Source of the DNA: Burkholderiales bacterium
Lineage (GTDB): Bacteria > Pseudomonadota > Gammaproteobacteria > Burkholderiales > Burkholderiaceae_C
Length of the DNA stretch: 64,000 bases
Direction: 5' to 3'
Assembly: GCA_030604135.1 (NCBI GenBank)
Contig: JAUVWL010000001.1
Location: 1 to 64,000 of the forward strand
Shown: positions 50,591-59,866 of the stretch, piece by piece
Layout: each line of letters starts with the position of its first letter
How positions within the stretch are numbered: position 1 is the stretch's first letter
Position numbers and translations under genes: made by a program
The notes under the pieces: generated by a model
The model's input: the letters and a program-made list of their open reading frames with translations, nothing else
Databases searched by the model: none
Told to the model about the DNA's origin: nothing

Positions 50591-51310
50591 TCAGGATTCG
50601 GCTTCTGCGATGCGCATCAATGCAGCCCGATTCCGCACCACCAATCCGCCCTGTTCGATGCGGATGGCTTCTTCGCGCTCCATCGACTTGAGTTCCTGAT
50701 TGACGCGCTGGCGCGAGGCGCCCAGCAATTGGGCCAGTTCTTCCTGGGCCAACTGGAGACCGATGCGCACCTCGCTGCCATCTGAAAGACAGGGCACGCC
50801 ATAGCTGCGCACCAGGTGGAGCAGCTGTTTGGCCAGCCGTGCCCGCAACGGCAGGGTGTTGAGATCCTCGACCAGGCCGAACAGGGTCCGGATGCGGCGC
50901 GCCTGAAGCCGCATCAGGGCCTCGTACAGCTCGACGTGCAAGGTCAGGATCTTCTGAAAATCGTTGCGCGAGACACACAACAGCGTGGTTGCCCCATGCG
51001 CATAGGCGTCGTGGGTGCGCTGGTCGCCGTCGAAGATCGCGACATCGCCGAACCAGACCCCGGGCTCCACGTAGGTCAGCGTAATCTGCTTGCCCGACAG
51101 CGAGGTCGAGCTCACCCGCACCGCGCCCTTGGCCACGGCGGTCCACTCCGAGGGTGGATCGCCACGGGCCACGATCAGGTCGCCGTCCTTGAACCGCTTG
51201 ACGTAGGCGCATCGAAGAATGTCGTGTCTCAATGAAGGTGAAAGGCTGCCGAACCAGCGTCCGCTGTTGATCGACTCGCGTTCTTCCATTGTCAGAATGG
51301 GTTCGTCCAT
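50591..51310 (-). CDS. Crp/Fnr family transcriptional regulator
   Basis: A 239-aa regulator. The N-terminal cNMP-binding-like beta roll (about 15-125: VKRFKDGDLIVARGD, PGVWFGDVAIFDGDQRTHDAYA) lacks the FNR Cys set, so it is not an Fe-S sensor. The C-terminal helix-turn-helix (about 170-225) reads LQLAQEELAQLLGASRQRVNQELKSM. The ATG at 51310 precedes the conserved region. It sits in the fatty-acyl-CoA gene block and may control it; a TetR-like mode is not indicated. Confidence 0.93.
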   Translation of the reverse strand: MDEPILTMEERESINSGRWFGSLSPSLRHDILRCAYVKRFKDGDLIVARGDPPSEWTAVAKGAVRVSSTSLSGKQITLTYVEPGVWFGDVAIFDGDQRTHDAYAHGATTLLCVSRNDFQKILTLHVELYEALMRLQARRIRTLFGLVEDLNTLPLRARLAKQLLHLVRSYGVPCLSDGSEVRIGLQLAQEELAQLLGASRQRVNQELKSMEREEAIRIEQGGLVVRNRAALMRIAEAES

Positions 51311-51428
51311 GGGCTGTCTTATGAGTGACTGGTTTTGCCCGCATTGTCGCCACAGGGACGCCAGCGGGGCATAGGGTTTGCGTGAGACTGCAGTGTGCAG
51401 GGTGCCTGCGGCACCCTTGGGGCACCTG

Positions 51429-52208
51429 TCAGCGGTACTGCGGGGGGCGTTTTTCCATGAAGGCACCGATGCCTTCGCCCGCGTTCGGGTGGTGCAGGTT
51501 GCGCACAAAATGGTCGCGCTCGGCCGCCAGTTGGGCGTGCAGGCTCTGGCCGGTTGCTTCGTTGGCCAGGTCCTTGATGCTGGCCATGGCGTTGGGTGCC
51601 CGGGTGTTCAGCTGCTCGGCCCAGGCCAGTGCATCGTCGAGCGCCTGGCCGCTGGCACTGATGCGCGAGACCAGACCCAACTGGTGCAGGCGGCGGGCGT
51701 CGATGCGCTCACCCCCCATCAGCAATTGCAGGGCGGTCGAGCGGGGCAGGGCACGCACCAGACTCCAGGTGGCACCACCGTCCGGTGACAGGCCCACGTT
51801 CACATAGGCCATCACGAACACGCTGTCGTCGGCGGCCACCACCAGATCGCAGGCCAGCGCCAGCGAGAAGCCGGCGCCGGCGCACGAGCCTTCCACCGCG
51901 GCCATGACTGGTTTTGGAAAGGCCCGAATGGTTTCGATCCAGTTGTGCAATCCTTCGATGCTTGCGGCCTGCACCTCGGGTGGCTGCTGGCGGTTGGCCT
52001 GAAGCCGCTGCAGGTTACCACCGGCGCAGAAGTGCTGGCCCTCGCCCGTGATGACCACACTGCGGATCTCCGGGTTGTTCTCCGCCACGTTCAGGGCTTC
52101 GACCCCGGCGGCGTAGATGTCCGGCCCCAGCGCGTTGCGGTGCTCCGGGTTGCTGATGGTCAGCACCATGGTCTGTCCATGGCTGTGGCTCTTGAGGCTG
52201 GCGGTCAT
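51429..52208 (-). CDS. Enoyl-CoA hydratase (crotonase family)
   Basis: A 259-aa crotonase-fold enzyme. First oxyanion segment GQHFCAGGNLQRL near 58-70, second EGSCAGAGFSLALACDL near 105, and the region VNVGLSPDGGATW, where PaaG-type and 2,3-dehydroadipyl enzymes have Asp. This favours a PaaG/PaaF-like isomerase/hydratase role. It directly follows the hydroxyacyl-CoA dehydrogenase gene with a 2-bp gap. Confidence 0.92.
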   Translation of the reverse strand: MTASLKSHSHGQTMVLTISNPEHRNALGPDIYAAGVEALNVAENNPEIRSVVITGEGQHFCAGGNLQRLQANRQQPPEVQAASIEGLHNWIETIRAFPKPVMAAVEGSCAGAGFSLALACDLVVAADDSVFVMAYVNVGLSPDGGATWSLVRALPRSTALQLLMGGERIDARRLHQLGLVSRISASGQALDDALAWAEQLNTRAPNAMASIKDLANEATGQSLHAQLAAERDHFVRNLHHPNAGEGIGAFMEKRPPQYR

Positions 52209-52210
52209 TT

Positions 52211-53731
52211 TCAAGCTTCCTCGTGGGTCAGGCTCAGCCCGAGTGCACCCCGTCGGCGCAGCCAGGGCGACGGGCGATAGCGAGGATCTCCGTAGACCGT
52301 CTGCATGTTGAACAGGATCTCCAGCACATTGGCCGGGCCGATCCGGTCGCCCATGGCCAACGGGCCCATCGGGTAGCCCAGGCCGAGTGTCACCGCCAAG
52401 TCGAGGTCGGCGGGGCTGCAGACGCCTTGCTGGCACATGTCCGCCGCGATGTTCACGATGGTGGCCACCACGCGCTGGGTCACGAAACCACCGCTGTCGC
52501 GCACCACGCTGACCGCCTTGCCGTCGCGGGCGAACAGGGCGTGTGCCGCGTTGCGCATGTCGCTGCGGGTGGCCGGGTTGGTGGCCAGCACGCGCCGGCG
52601 CGTGGCTTTGTCGTCCAGCATCATGTCGATACCCACTGTTCGGGCCGGGTCCAGCCGTTCGACCGCTGCCAGGGTGGTGACGTCCAGGCCCAGGGGGGCC
52701 ACCAGGATCAGGGCGGAAGAGGAGGGGGCTGCCGCGGTCTCGATGGATGCACCCAGGTCCTTGAGCAGCTGGTACAGCTCCTGGCGCCTGGCCGCTTTCG
52801 GCGACACCCAGACCGGTGGCAGCGTGTCCACCTGCGGCACTGGTGGCTCCGCCGGGATTTGCGCCAAGCCATCGACATAGGCGTAAAAGCCATCCCCCAC
52901 CTTCTTGCCGACGACCCCGCCGGCCAGCCGTTGTGCAGTGATCACGCTGGGGCGGTAGCGCGGCTCGTCGTAGTACTGGCGGTAGATCGACTCCATCACA
53001 GGATGGGACACGTCCAGGGCCGTCAGATCCATCAGCTCGAAGGGGCCGAGGCGAAAACCCATCTGGTCCCTGAGGATGCGGTCGATGGTGGCAAAGTCGG
53101 CCACCTGTTCACCAGCCACCCGCAGCGCCTCGGTGCCGTAGCCCCGTCCGGCGTGGTTGACGATAAAGCCCGGGGTGTCCTGTGCCGATACAGGGGTATG
53201 ACCAAACTGGCGGCTGTACTCGGCCAGCTTCTGACACACCTGCGGACTTGTCTTGAGCCCGGCAATGACTTCGACCACGCGCATCAGGGGGACCGGGTTG
53301 AAGAAGTGGTAGCCGGCCAGCCGCGACGGGTGCTTCAGCGCTGCGCCAATGGCGGTCACCGACAGCGAGGACGTGTTGGTGGCCAGCACACAGTCCGGGC
53401 CCACCACTTCTTCAAGTTGCTGAAACAGCCGCTGCTTGACGTCAAGTCTCTCGACAATGGCTTCGATCACCAGGTGGCATTCTGCAAGGTCCGGCAGGGA
53501 CGTGGCCACGCGCAGGCGATCTGTGCAATTCTGGGCAACCGCAGGGTCCATCTTGCCCTTCTCCGACAGCTTGAGCCAGGTCGACCGCAAGGCATCGACG
53601 GCTTTCTGGGCAGCGCCCTCCTGCGCGTCGAAAAGAATGACCTCGCTACCGGCTTGTGCCGCCATCTGGGCGATACCACGCCCCATGGCACCCGTACCGA
53701 CCACACCACAGATTCGATAAACAGTTTGCAT
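52211..53731 (-). CDS. 3-hydroxyacyl-CoA dehydrogenase (PaaH/PaaC-like)
   Basis: A 506-aa NAD-dependent dehydrogenase. Rossmann motif GVVGTGAMGRGIAQMAA at 9-25, then VIEAIVERLDVKQ, NTSSLSVTAIG, HFFNPVPLMRVVEVI near 142 and two tandem 3HCDH C-terminal domains (GRGYGTEALR, then a second copy with RDSGGFVTQRVVATIVN and LGLGYPMGPLAMGD). The long double-C-domain form is typical of PaaH and PaaC. Paired with the crotonase gene 2 bp downstream, it fits phenylacetate or general acyl-CoA degradation; other paa genes are not in the window. Confidence 0.94.
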   Translation of the reverse strand: MQTVYRICGVVGTGAMGRGIAQMAAQAGSEVILFDAQEGAAQKAVDALRSTWLKLSEKGKMDPAVAQNCTDRLRVATSLPDLAECHLVIEAIVERLDVKQRLFQQLEEVVGPDCVLATNTSSLSVTAIGAALKHPSRLAGYHFFNPVPLMRVVEVIAGLKTSPQVCQKLAEYSRQFGHTPVSAQDTPGFIVNHAGRGYGTEALRVAGEQVADFATIDRILRDQMGFRLGPFELMDLTALDVSHPVMESIYRQYYDEPRYRPSVITAQRLAGGVVGKKVGDGFYAYVDGLAQIPAEPPVPQVDTLPPVWVSPKAARRQELYQLLKDLGASIETAAAPSSSALILVAPLGLDVTTLAAVERLDPARTVGIDMMLDDKATRRRVLATNPATRSDMRNAAHALFARDGKAVSVVRDSGGFVTQRVVATIVNIAADMCQQGVCSPADLDLAVTLGLGYPMGPLAMGDRIGPANVLEILFNMQTVYGDPRYRPSPWLRRRGALGLSLTHEEA

Positions 53732-53807
53732 GATCCAGAGTTATTTGCCCGGGTGCGCGAAAAGCCTATGACAAAATGTTGCACCAACGGATTAAAGGGA
53801 AACTGAC

Positions 53808-55904
53808 GTGCGCCAATTCTGGTTGGGCTGTATTTTGCTATCAACTGCCGTCAGCAGTTCAGCGGTGAGCTTGGGTCGTCACAGCGGGGCGGCTGTGATC
53901 GGTCGACCGCTGGACATCCGGGCCCAAGTGCTGTTGAGCCCCGGCGAAGACATTTCCGCCCTTTGCGTATCGGCCGAGGTGTTCTTTGGCGATTCGCAGG
54001 TAGGGGGTGTGCAGACCCAGATCCGGCAGGCGACACCTGACGCGGAGGTGACGGTTCGTATTCAGACAGCCCAGGCCATCAACGAGCCGATTGTGACCGT
54101 TTTGGTTCGGGCCGGCTGCGAGGCGCCGTTCAGCCGCCGTTATGTGTTGCTGGCCGACCCGCTGTCCGAACCCATGTCCGAACCGGTCGGTTCGGCTGCT
54201 GCCCCTCGGGTGGCGGCCCCGTTGCCGTCTGTTCCGCCAAGTGCCGGGACTGTTCCATCGGCTGACGCTGGGCGCGGCGATGGTCCGGCCGCGACGGCTC
54301 CTGTCGCCACGGCCGGGCAAGCGGACGGCATCCGACAGCCTGCGTCGCCCGCGCCTGCACCCAGAGCTGCTCCGGCGCCTCGGCCACCTGCCAGCGTGGT
54401 GCGTCGTCCGGCCCCATCCGCACCGGCCGGCCCGCGTCTTCAACTGGACCCGGTGGACCTGAGCCTCGGCATTGACCGCGATCCGGTGCTGCGCCTGTCA
54501 TTGAGTCTTTTGAGCGAGCCCTCCACGTCCGAAGAGGTGCGGGAGGCGGCAGGCCTGCTGTGGAAGGCCCTCAACGCTTCACCGGAAGACGTTTTGCGCG
54601 ATGCTCGGAAGCTGGCGGTGCTGGAGGCGGAAGCGCAGGGCCTTCGAGACGAGGAGGCGCGCACGCGTGCCCAGATCGCCGATCTGCAAGCGCAGCTCAG
54701 CAATGCCGGGCAGCGCAACTGGCTGACCTATGGCCTGGCGTTGATGCTGCTTCTGAGTCTGCTGGTTCTGGCGGTGATGATGCGCAAGCGCCGCGACGAT
54801 TCTCGCAACTCTGCCCGTGCCAAAGCGTGGTGGAATGAAGAGGAGGCCCGGCGCCCCTTGCCCCATGACGGCGTGGATTCACCGCAGCACGCCGCACGGG
54901 ATATCGATATCGACATTGACCTGGCCGCCGAGTCGGATTTCAGACGCAGCGTTTCTTCGCTGGCGCCTCTGAGCCAGCAACCCGACTCGGACAGTGTCCC
55001 TGGGCAAGCCAGGCGACCGGGCGATCACCGTGAGTTCGCTGCCAGCGCCATGGGCGTGTCTCGGTCGGTTGCGACGGAGGAACTGTTCGATGTTCAGCAA
55101 CAGGCCGACTTCTTCATTTCTCTTGGTGAGGACGAGCAAGCCATCCAGGTGCTGAAGAACCATCTGGCCGAAAGCCAGGAGCCCAGTCCTCTGGCCTTCC
55201 TCGACCTTCTCAACCTTTATCACCGCCTGGGGCGCCGAAACGACTACGACGCGCTCAGAAACCGTTTCAACGAGGTCTTCAACGCCGGGGCGCCACAGTA
55301 CGATCAATACTCCGACAAGGGTCGGGGCCTTGAGAGGTACGAAACGGCCATGGGACGCATACAGGCGCTGTGGCCCCAGCCACGCGTGCTCGACGTGATC
55401 GAGCAATCCATCTTCCGGGATCCCCACGACACGGAAGGCGAGGTGTTTGATCTGGAGGCCTACCGCGAGCTGCTCATGTTGCATGCCTTGGCCAAGGAGA
55501 TCATCCGAAAAGACCGGGATGACGTCCCGGAAGAGGATTCCCGGCCCAAATTCGGCCACACCAAGATTCAGCCCCTCAAGGCCGCCGCAGCCAGTGGTGC
55601 AGGCGTTCCCACGCAGCCCCAAGATGTCATTCCGCCAGCTTCGCCGAACCTGGGTCTTGACGTCGACCTGGACGAGCTGGCCGAGGTGTCTGCATTCGAG
55701 GCTTCTTTGCCTGAGGTGGACGTCAAGGTGGAGCCAACAGCCAAGAGCGGATCAGCCAAGGATCGGCAAGAGCCTCCAGTGCCCAGCAATCTCATCGATT
55801 TCGAGGTGCTTGATTTCCTGCACTCGTCCAAGGATGGGGGTGGAGGACCAGACGATCCATCCGGAACACAGGGCGAACCGGGTGGTGGGTCAAAGAACAG
55901 GTGA
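53808..55904 (+). CDS. FimV/HubP-like polar membrane protein
   Basis: A 698-aa protein. A signal segment opens the protein, followed by the FimV N-terminal beta domain (SLGRHSGAAVIGRPLDIRAQVLL, about 20-120), a Pro/Ala/Val-rich linker (about 120-225), a coiled-coil (about 265-300), a TM helix (about 305-325) and an acidic cytoplasmic part with the TPR-like FimV C-domain core (ADFFISLGEDEQAIQVLKNHL, about 435). I see no LysM domain, which canonical FimV carries after its N-domain. GTG start at 53808 with AAGGGA 7 bp upstream. FimV organises the cell pole, type IV pili and chemoreceptors. Confidence 0.88.
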   Translation: MRQFWLGCILLSTAVSSSAVSLGRHSGAAVIGRPLDIRAQVLLSPGEDISALCVSAEVFFGDSQVGGVQTQIRQATPDAEVTVRIQTAQAINEPIVTVLVRAGCEAPFSRRYVLLADPLSEPMSEPVGSAAAPRVAAPLPSVPPSAGTVPSADAGRGDGPAATAPVATAGQADGIRQPASPAPAPRAAPAPRPPASVVRRPAPSAPAGPRLQLDPVDLSLGIDRDPVLRLSLSLLSEPSTSEEVREAAGLLWKALNASPEDVLRDARKLAVLEAEAQGLRDEEARTRAQIADLQAQLSNAGQRNWLTYGLALMLLLSLLVLAVMMRKRRDDSRNSARAKAWWNEEEARRPLPHDGVDSPQHAARDIDIDIDLAAESDFRRSVSSLAPLSQQPDSDSVPGQARRPGDHREFAASAMGVSRSVATEELFDVQQQADFFISLGEDEQAIQVLKNHLAESQEPSPLAFLDLLNLYHRLGRRNDYDALRNRFNEVFNAGAPQYDQYSDKGRGLERYETAMGRIQALWPQPRVLDVIEQSIFRDPHDTEGEVFDLEAYRELLMLHALAKEIIRKDRDDVPEEDSRPKFGHTKIQPLKAAAASGAGVPTQPQDVIPPASPNLGLDVDLDELAEVSAFEASLPEVDVKVEPTAKSGSAKDRQEPPVPSNLIDFEVLDFLHSSKDGGGGPDDPSGTQGEPGGGSKNR

Positions 55905-55933
55905 GGGGGCAGGCGGGCCGTGTCTGCCTGCTA

Positions 55934-56941
55934 TCAACGCCGGACCTGAAGCGCGCCCGGGTTGACGATGTTGGTGGGCGTGCCCCGAATGAAGTTGACC
56001 ACATTGTCGAAGGCTGACGAAAAGTAGGTTTCGTAGCTTTCCTGCTCGACATAGCCGATGTGGGGCGTGCAAATGCAGTTCTCCAGCCGCAGCAGGGCAT
56101 GCCCCTGCAGAATGGGTTCTGACTCGAACACATCAACCGCCGCCATGCCAGGGCGGCCCCGGTTCAAGGCGGCCAGCAGGGCTTCCGGCTCCAGCAGTTC
56201 TGCTCTTGATGTGTTGACCAGCAGCCCGGTGGGCTTCATCTTTGACAGGTCGTCCAGGGTGATGCTCCCGGCGTTGCGTCCACTCAAGCGCAGGTGCAGG
56301 CTGAGCACATCGGACTCGGAGAACAGCATGTCCCGGCTGTCGGCCAGCTCGTAGCCGTCGGCGGCTGCGTTGGCGCGGGATTCGTCGCTGCCCCAGACCA
56401 TGACACGCATGCCGAATGCCCGCCCGTAGCCCGCTACCAGTCGCCCGATTCGGCCATAGCTCCAGACACCGAGTGTCTTCCCGCGCAGCACCATGCCGAT
56501 GCCGAAGTTGGTGGGCATGGCCGAAGACTTGAGTCCGGCTTGTTGCCAGGCACCGTGCTTGAGGTTGGACACGTACTGGGGCAGGCGGCGCATGGATGCC
56601 ATGATCAGGGCCCATGTCAGCTCAGCCGTGGCAAATGGCAGACCGGTACCTTCGGCGACAGCGATGCCACGCTCTGTACAGGCGTTGACGTCAACGTGAC
56701 CGCCCACGCGGCCGGTCTGAGCGATCAGCTTGAGCCGAGGCAGTTTTTCAACCAGTTGTCGGGTGATCGCCGTCCGCTCCCTTATCAGCACCAGAATGTC
56801 CGCATCGCGGAGCCGCACCGAAAGCTGGCCCACGCCTTTGACGGTGTTCGTGAACACCTTGGCTGGAAACGGTTCCAGCTTCTCCGCACAGCGCAACTTT
56901 CGAACCGCGTCCTGATAGTCGTCCAGAATGACAATGTTCAT
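55934..56941 (-). CDS. D-2-hydroxyacid dehydrogenase
   Basis: A 335-aa NAD(P)-dependent oxidoreductase of the D-isomer 2-hydroxyacid family (phosphoglycerate dehydrogenase-like). Cofactor motif GVWSYGRIGRLVAGYGRAFG near 158, where the usual GxGxxG reads WSYGRIGR. The catalytic Arg, Glu and His are in NTSRAELLEPEAL, VDVFESEPI and TPHIGYVEQESYE. Substrate unknown. The start at 56941 follows the family N-terminus MNIVILDDYQDAV. It is convergent with the FimV-like gene. Confidence 0.93.
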   Translation of the reverse strand: MNIVILDDYQDAVRKLRCAEKLEPFPAKVFTNTVKGVGQLSVRLRDADILVLIRERTAITRQLVEKLPRLKLIAQTGRVGGHVDVNACTERGIAVAEGTGLPFATAELTWALIMASMRRLPQYVSNLKHGAWQQAGLKSSAMPTNFGIGMVLRGKTLGVWSYGRIGRLVAGYGRAFGMRVMVWGSDESRANAAADGYELADSRDMLFSESDVLSLHLRLSGRNAGSITLDDLSKMKPTGLLVNTSRAELLEPEALLAALNRGRPGMAAVDVFESEPILQGHALLRLENCICTPHIGYVEQESYETYFSSAFDNVVNFIRGTPTNIVNPGALQVRR

Positions 56942-57128
56942 GGCCCTATTGTGCCGCGAAGGCAAATCGGGTCGTGACAACAGGCTGCCGCACAGTGCAG
57001 GCTTCCTACCGGGGTGCCCGCGGGTGCGCAGTGATCTCACTCTATCGGTGAGCCAAGGAAGTGTCCATTTGATTCGACAAATCAACAGCTTGCATGTGCA
57101 CGCAAGCGATCATCTGCCGGATCCAGGA

Positions 57129-57518
57129 TCAGCTGCTTTGGGGCAGGTGGCGTGCTTCTTGGGCCGCGAGCCTGTCCAGCTCGGCACAGACGTCGGCCAT
57201 TCGACCCGAAATCACGAAACGGGCGTGACCCGTGCCGCCGCCTGTGCGATCAAGGTGGCGTGTGACCCGAAGCCTTGGGGTGGCAGCTGGTGTGGCGGGC
57301 ACCTGCTCGGGCGCACGTCCAACAACACGCTGGGTGTCTGCTGCGGTGGCCTGGTGCCGCTGCTTGCGCCTGGCATGTGCGAAGATCTGCGCGCACTGTT
57401 TGCCCAGCTGGAGCAGGCGATGGCGCCATGCGACGCTGGAAGACTCGGATGCCGGCAGCCAGCAGTCGAGCGTGCGCAAAGGGCGGTGCCAGGTATTGGT
57501 GTGAAGGCGAATTCCCAT
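57129..57518 (-). CDS. Conserved hypothetical protein downstream of lexA
   Basis: A 129-aa soluble protein, Arg/His-rich, with no signal peptide. The C-terminal segment ARFVISGRMADVCAELDRLA and the opening MGIRLHTNTWHRPL look like a conserved small family of Comamonadaceae, recalled by eye. GGAG lies 6 bp before the ATG at 57518. It is in line with lexA (141 bp downstream of its stop), so it could be in the SOS transcript. Function unknown. The neighbouring 56942-57128 shows no feature. Confidence 0.68.
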   Translation of the reverse strand: MGIRLHTNTWHRPLRTLDCWLPASESSSVAWRHRLLQLGKQCAQIFAHARRKQRHQATAADTQRVVGRAPEQVPATPAATPRLRVTRHLDRTGGGTGHARFVISGRMADVCAELDRLAAQEARHLPQSS

Positions 57519-57659
57519 GTGAAACTCCAGAGGTGGGGTTGGACACAGGCAGGATTGCTCGATAGTCACCCGCGTGGGGATGCCCCGACCCTTGCGACCA
57601 TCTGCCGCAGGTCGACAACACCGCCCGCCACCCGCACAGATGACGCTGAGCCGAATGGC

Positions 57660-58346
57660 TCAGAGTTGAAAGCTGTTGCGTATGAGCCCGACCGCCAGTC
57701 CTTCAATCTCGAAGGGCTCTTCGGGTGACACCACAATTGTGGGGTAGTCGGGGTTTTCGGCCAGCAACTCGACGTGGTCCGGGTGCCGCATGAAACGCTT
57801 GACCGTCACTTCCTCACCCAGGCGGGCGACCACGATCTGGCCATTGCGGGCATCCCGTGCCGACTGCACGGCCAGCAGGTCGCCATCCAGAATGCCGACG
57901 TCACGCATCGACATGCCCCGCACACGCAGCAGGTAGTCGGGGGTCTGGCGAAACAGGTGCCGCTCGACCTGGTAGGTCTGGTCCACATGTTCCTGGGCCA
58001 GGATGGGGGAACCCGCAGCGACACGGCCGATCAGTGGAAGCATCAGTTGTGAAAAGTCGGGCAGCGGCAGTGTAAGCTGCCGGCTGCGCGCGGCGTTGAT
58101 GGACTGCAGGTCGGCACTTCGCAGGCGGATGCCGCGAGATGTGCCCCCCACCAGCTCAATCACGCCTTTGCGGGCCAGGGCCTGCAGGTGTTCTTCTGCG
58201 GCGTTGGCCGACTTGAAACCCATTTCCCTGGCGATTTCTGCACGGGTGGGTGGGGCGCCTGTGCGTGCAACGGTGCTCTGGATCAGCTCCAGAATCTGTT
58301 GTTGCCTTGCTGTGAGCTTGGGCGAGAGTGGCAGGTTGTCGAGCAT
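57660..58346 (-). CDS. lexA: LexA repressor
   Basis: The SOS repressor, 228 aa. It has an N-terminal winged helix ([33 protein letters not shown]), the autocleavage site Ala111-Gly112 in RVAAGSPI, catalytic Ser146 in RGMSMRDVG and Lys183 in EVTVKRF. Its C-terminal [13 protein letters not shown] is conserved. Two SOS-box-like sequences lie directly upstream, consistent with autoregulation. Confidence 0.98.
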   Translation of the reverse strand: MLDNLPLSPKLTARQQQILELIQSTVARTGAPPTRAEIAREMGFKSANAAEEHLQALARKGVIELVGGTSRGIRLRSADLQSINAARSRQLTLPLPDFSQLMLPLIGRVAAGSPILAQEHVDQTYQVERHLFRQTPDYLLRVRGMSMRDVGILDGDLLAVQSARDARNGQIVVARLGEEVTVKRFMRHPDHVELLAENPDYPTIVVSPEEPFEIEGLAVGLIRNSFQL

Positions 58347-58378
58347 GTGCGCCTCGTCATGAAATGGTCTGGCTGTGA

Positions 58379-58394
58379 CTGTTGATGCATCCAG
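58379..58394. promoter_or_regulatory. SOS-box-like site 1 upstream of lexA
   Basis: CTGTTGATGCATCCAG fits CTGT-N8-[AC]CAG with one deviation (C for A in the right half). It lies 33 bp upstream of the lexA start codon, and 37 bp before the asparaginase gene on the other strand. Confidence 0.65.
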
Positions 58395-58397
58395 TAA

Positions 58398-58413
58398 CTG
58401 TATTTTTATTCAG
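58398..58413. promoter_or_regulatory. SOS-box-like site 2 upstream of lexA
   Basis: CTGTATTTTTATTCAG matches the enterobacterial-type CTGT-N8-ACAG consensus with a single T-for-A change and has the expected AT-rich centre. It is separated from site 1 by 3 bp. A dual box is typical of lexA. Confidence 0.75.
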
Positions 58414-58430
58414 CTTTGGAGATTTGGCAA

Positions 58431-59426
58431 GTGCCACAAACCTTGCATGCAACGGGCGCACTACCGGTGGTGGTGGTGTTGGGAACCGGTGGCACGATTG
58501 CCGGACGGGCCGCCCGCCCTGACGATCTGGTGTCCTACCGGGCTGCAGAGGTGGGCGTTTCCGACCTTCTGGGTGGTGTGCCCGGGCCGGTTGGAGTGCA
58601 GATCGAAAGCGAGCAGGTGGCCCAGCTCGACAGCAAGGACATGGACCTGGTCGTCTGGCAGCGCCTGTGCGATCGGGCGCGGCATCACCTGGCCCGCACC
58701 GAGGTCGCTGGCCTGGTCATCACGCACGGAACCGACACCATCGAAGAGACCGCATTTGTGCTGCAGGCGCTGTTGCAGCCTCACAAACCGGTGGTGCTGA
58801 CCTGTGCCATGCGTCCAGCCACCGCCTTGGCGCCGGACGGACCACAGAATTTGAGCGATGCCCTGGTCCTCGCCTGCCAGACCCGTGCTCATGGTGTTCT
58901 GGTGGTCTGCGCGGGCAAGATCCACGGTCCTGCCGAGGTGAGCAAGGTGCACACCTATCGCCTGGACGCTTTCGATTCAGGTGACGCCGGACCGCTGGGT
59001 GCGATCGAACATGGGGTGGTGCACCATTGGCGACCCTGGCCCGAGGCAAACAGCTCAGGTGTTCCTGATGAGCGCCAGCGCTGGGCCGCATTTCAGGCCA
59101 TGGCGAATCTCCCTCGGGTGGAAATGCTGTACAGCCATGCCTGCGCCGACGGAAGGCTGGTCAGAACGCTGTTGGCCGATGTCCATCTGAATGGTCCTGA
59201 GCAACTCAGAGGGCTGGTGGTGGCTGGCGCGGGCAATGGCAGTCTGCACCATCGCCTGCAGGCGGCACTGCTGGAAGCCGTCGAGGTCGGTGTGCGGGTG
59301 GTGCGGGCCAGTCGTTGCGCCTACGGGCGTGTTGCACCCTCACAGGGTGATCCCTTTGAAAACAGCGGCGGATTGTCACCGGCCAAAGCCCGGCTGGCTC
59401 TGGCCCTTGCCCTGATGGGATCCTGA
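58431..59426 (+). CDS. L-asparaginase
   Basis: A 331-aa asparaginase of the N-terminal nucleophile Thr type. The first active-site segment GTGGTIAGRAA lies near residue 17, and the second ITHGTDTIEETAF near 96; a third, RASRCAYGRVAP, is near the C-terminus. No signal peptide, so it is probably cytoplasmic. The GTG at 58431 with GGAG 9 bp upstream is the best-supported start. It is divergent from lexA and its promoter overlaps the SOS-box region, which could bring it under LexA influence. Confidence 0.92.
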   Translation: MPQTLHATGALPVVVVLGTGGTIAGRAARPDDLVSYRAAEVGVSDLLGGVPGPVGVQIESEQVAQLDSKDMDLVVWQRLCDRARHHLARTEVAGLVITHGTDTIEETAFVLQALLQPHKPVVLTCAMRPATALAPDGPQNLSDALVLACQTRAHGVLVVCAGKIHGPAEVSKVHTYRLDAFDSGDAGPLGAIEHGVVHHWRPWPEANSSGVPDERQRWAAFQAMANLPRVEMLYSHACADGRLVRTLLADVHLNGPEQLRGLVVAGAGNGSLHHRLQAALLEAVEVGVRVVRASRCAYGRVAPSQGDPFENSGGLSPAKARLALALALMGS

Positions 59427-59428
59427 GC

Positions 59429-59848
59429 ATGGGGCAGGCATTGGGAGCCCATCCGTGGGCCTATCCCATGCTGGAGGTGGTGCATGTGATCGGCATTGGC
59501 CTGCTGATCGGCAACCTGCTGTTGCTGGAGCTGCGACTGTGGAGACTTGGCGTGGCCATCCCCTTGCGCTCCCTGGCCCGGTTGTGTCTGTCGCTGGTGA
59601 TCGTCGGCTTTCTGCTGGCGGCAGCGAGTGGTCTGTTGATGTTTGCCACACAGGCTGAGGAACTGCTGGCCAACAGAGCGTTCACATTCAAGATGCTGTT
59701 GCTGATGCTGGCAGCCGGCAATGCGGCCTGGTTCCACGGTCGCGGTTCGCTGGACCGACCAGACGGCATGGCACGGGGCCTGATGTTGCTGTCCACCCTG
59801 ATCTGGGTGTTGGTGGTGACCTTAGGCCGATGGATCGCCTATGTCTGA
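59429..59848 (+). CDS. Four-helix membrane protein of unknown function
   Basis: A 139-aa integral membrane protein with about four TM segments (about 14-34, 47-70, 82-100 and 116-136). His19 in LEVVHVIGIGLLIGN and His103 in AAWFHGRG could coordinate heme or metal; proteins of this size and topology resemble cytochrome b-like DUF2214/DUF6644 families, but I cannot assign one. It starts 2 bp after the asparaginase stop codon and is co-transcribed with the DUF6152 gene. Confidence 0.85.
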   Translation: MGQALGAHPWAYPMLEVVHVIGIGLLIGNLLLLELRLWRLGVAIPLRSLARLCLSLVIVGFLLAAASGLLMFATQAEELLANRAFTFKMLLLMLAAGNAAWFHGRGSLDRPDGMARGLMLLSTLIWVLVVTLGRWIAYV

Positions 59849-59866
59849 AGATACAAGGAGACGCTG

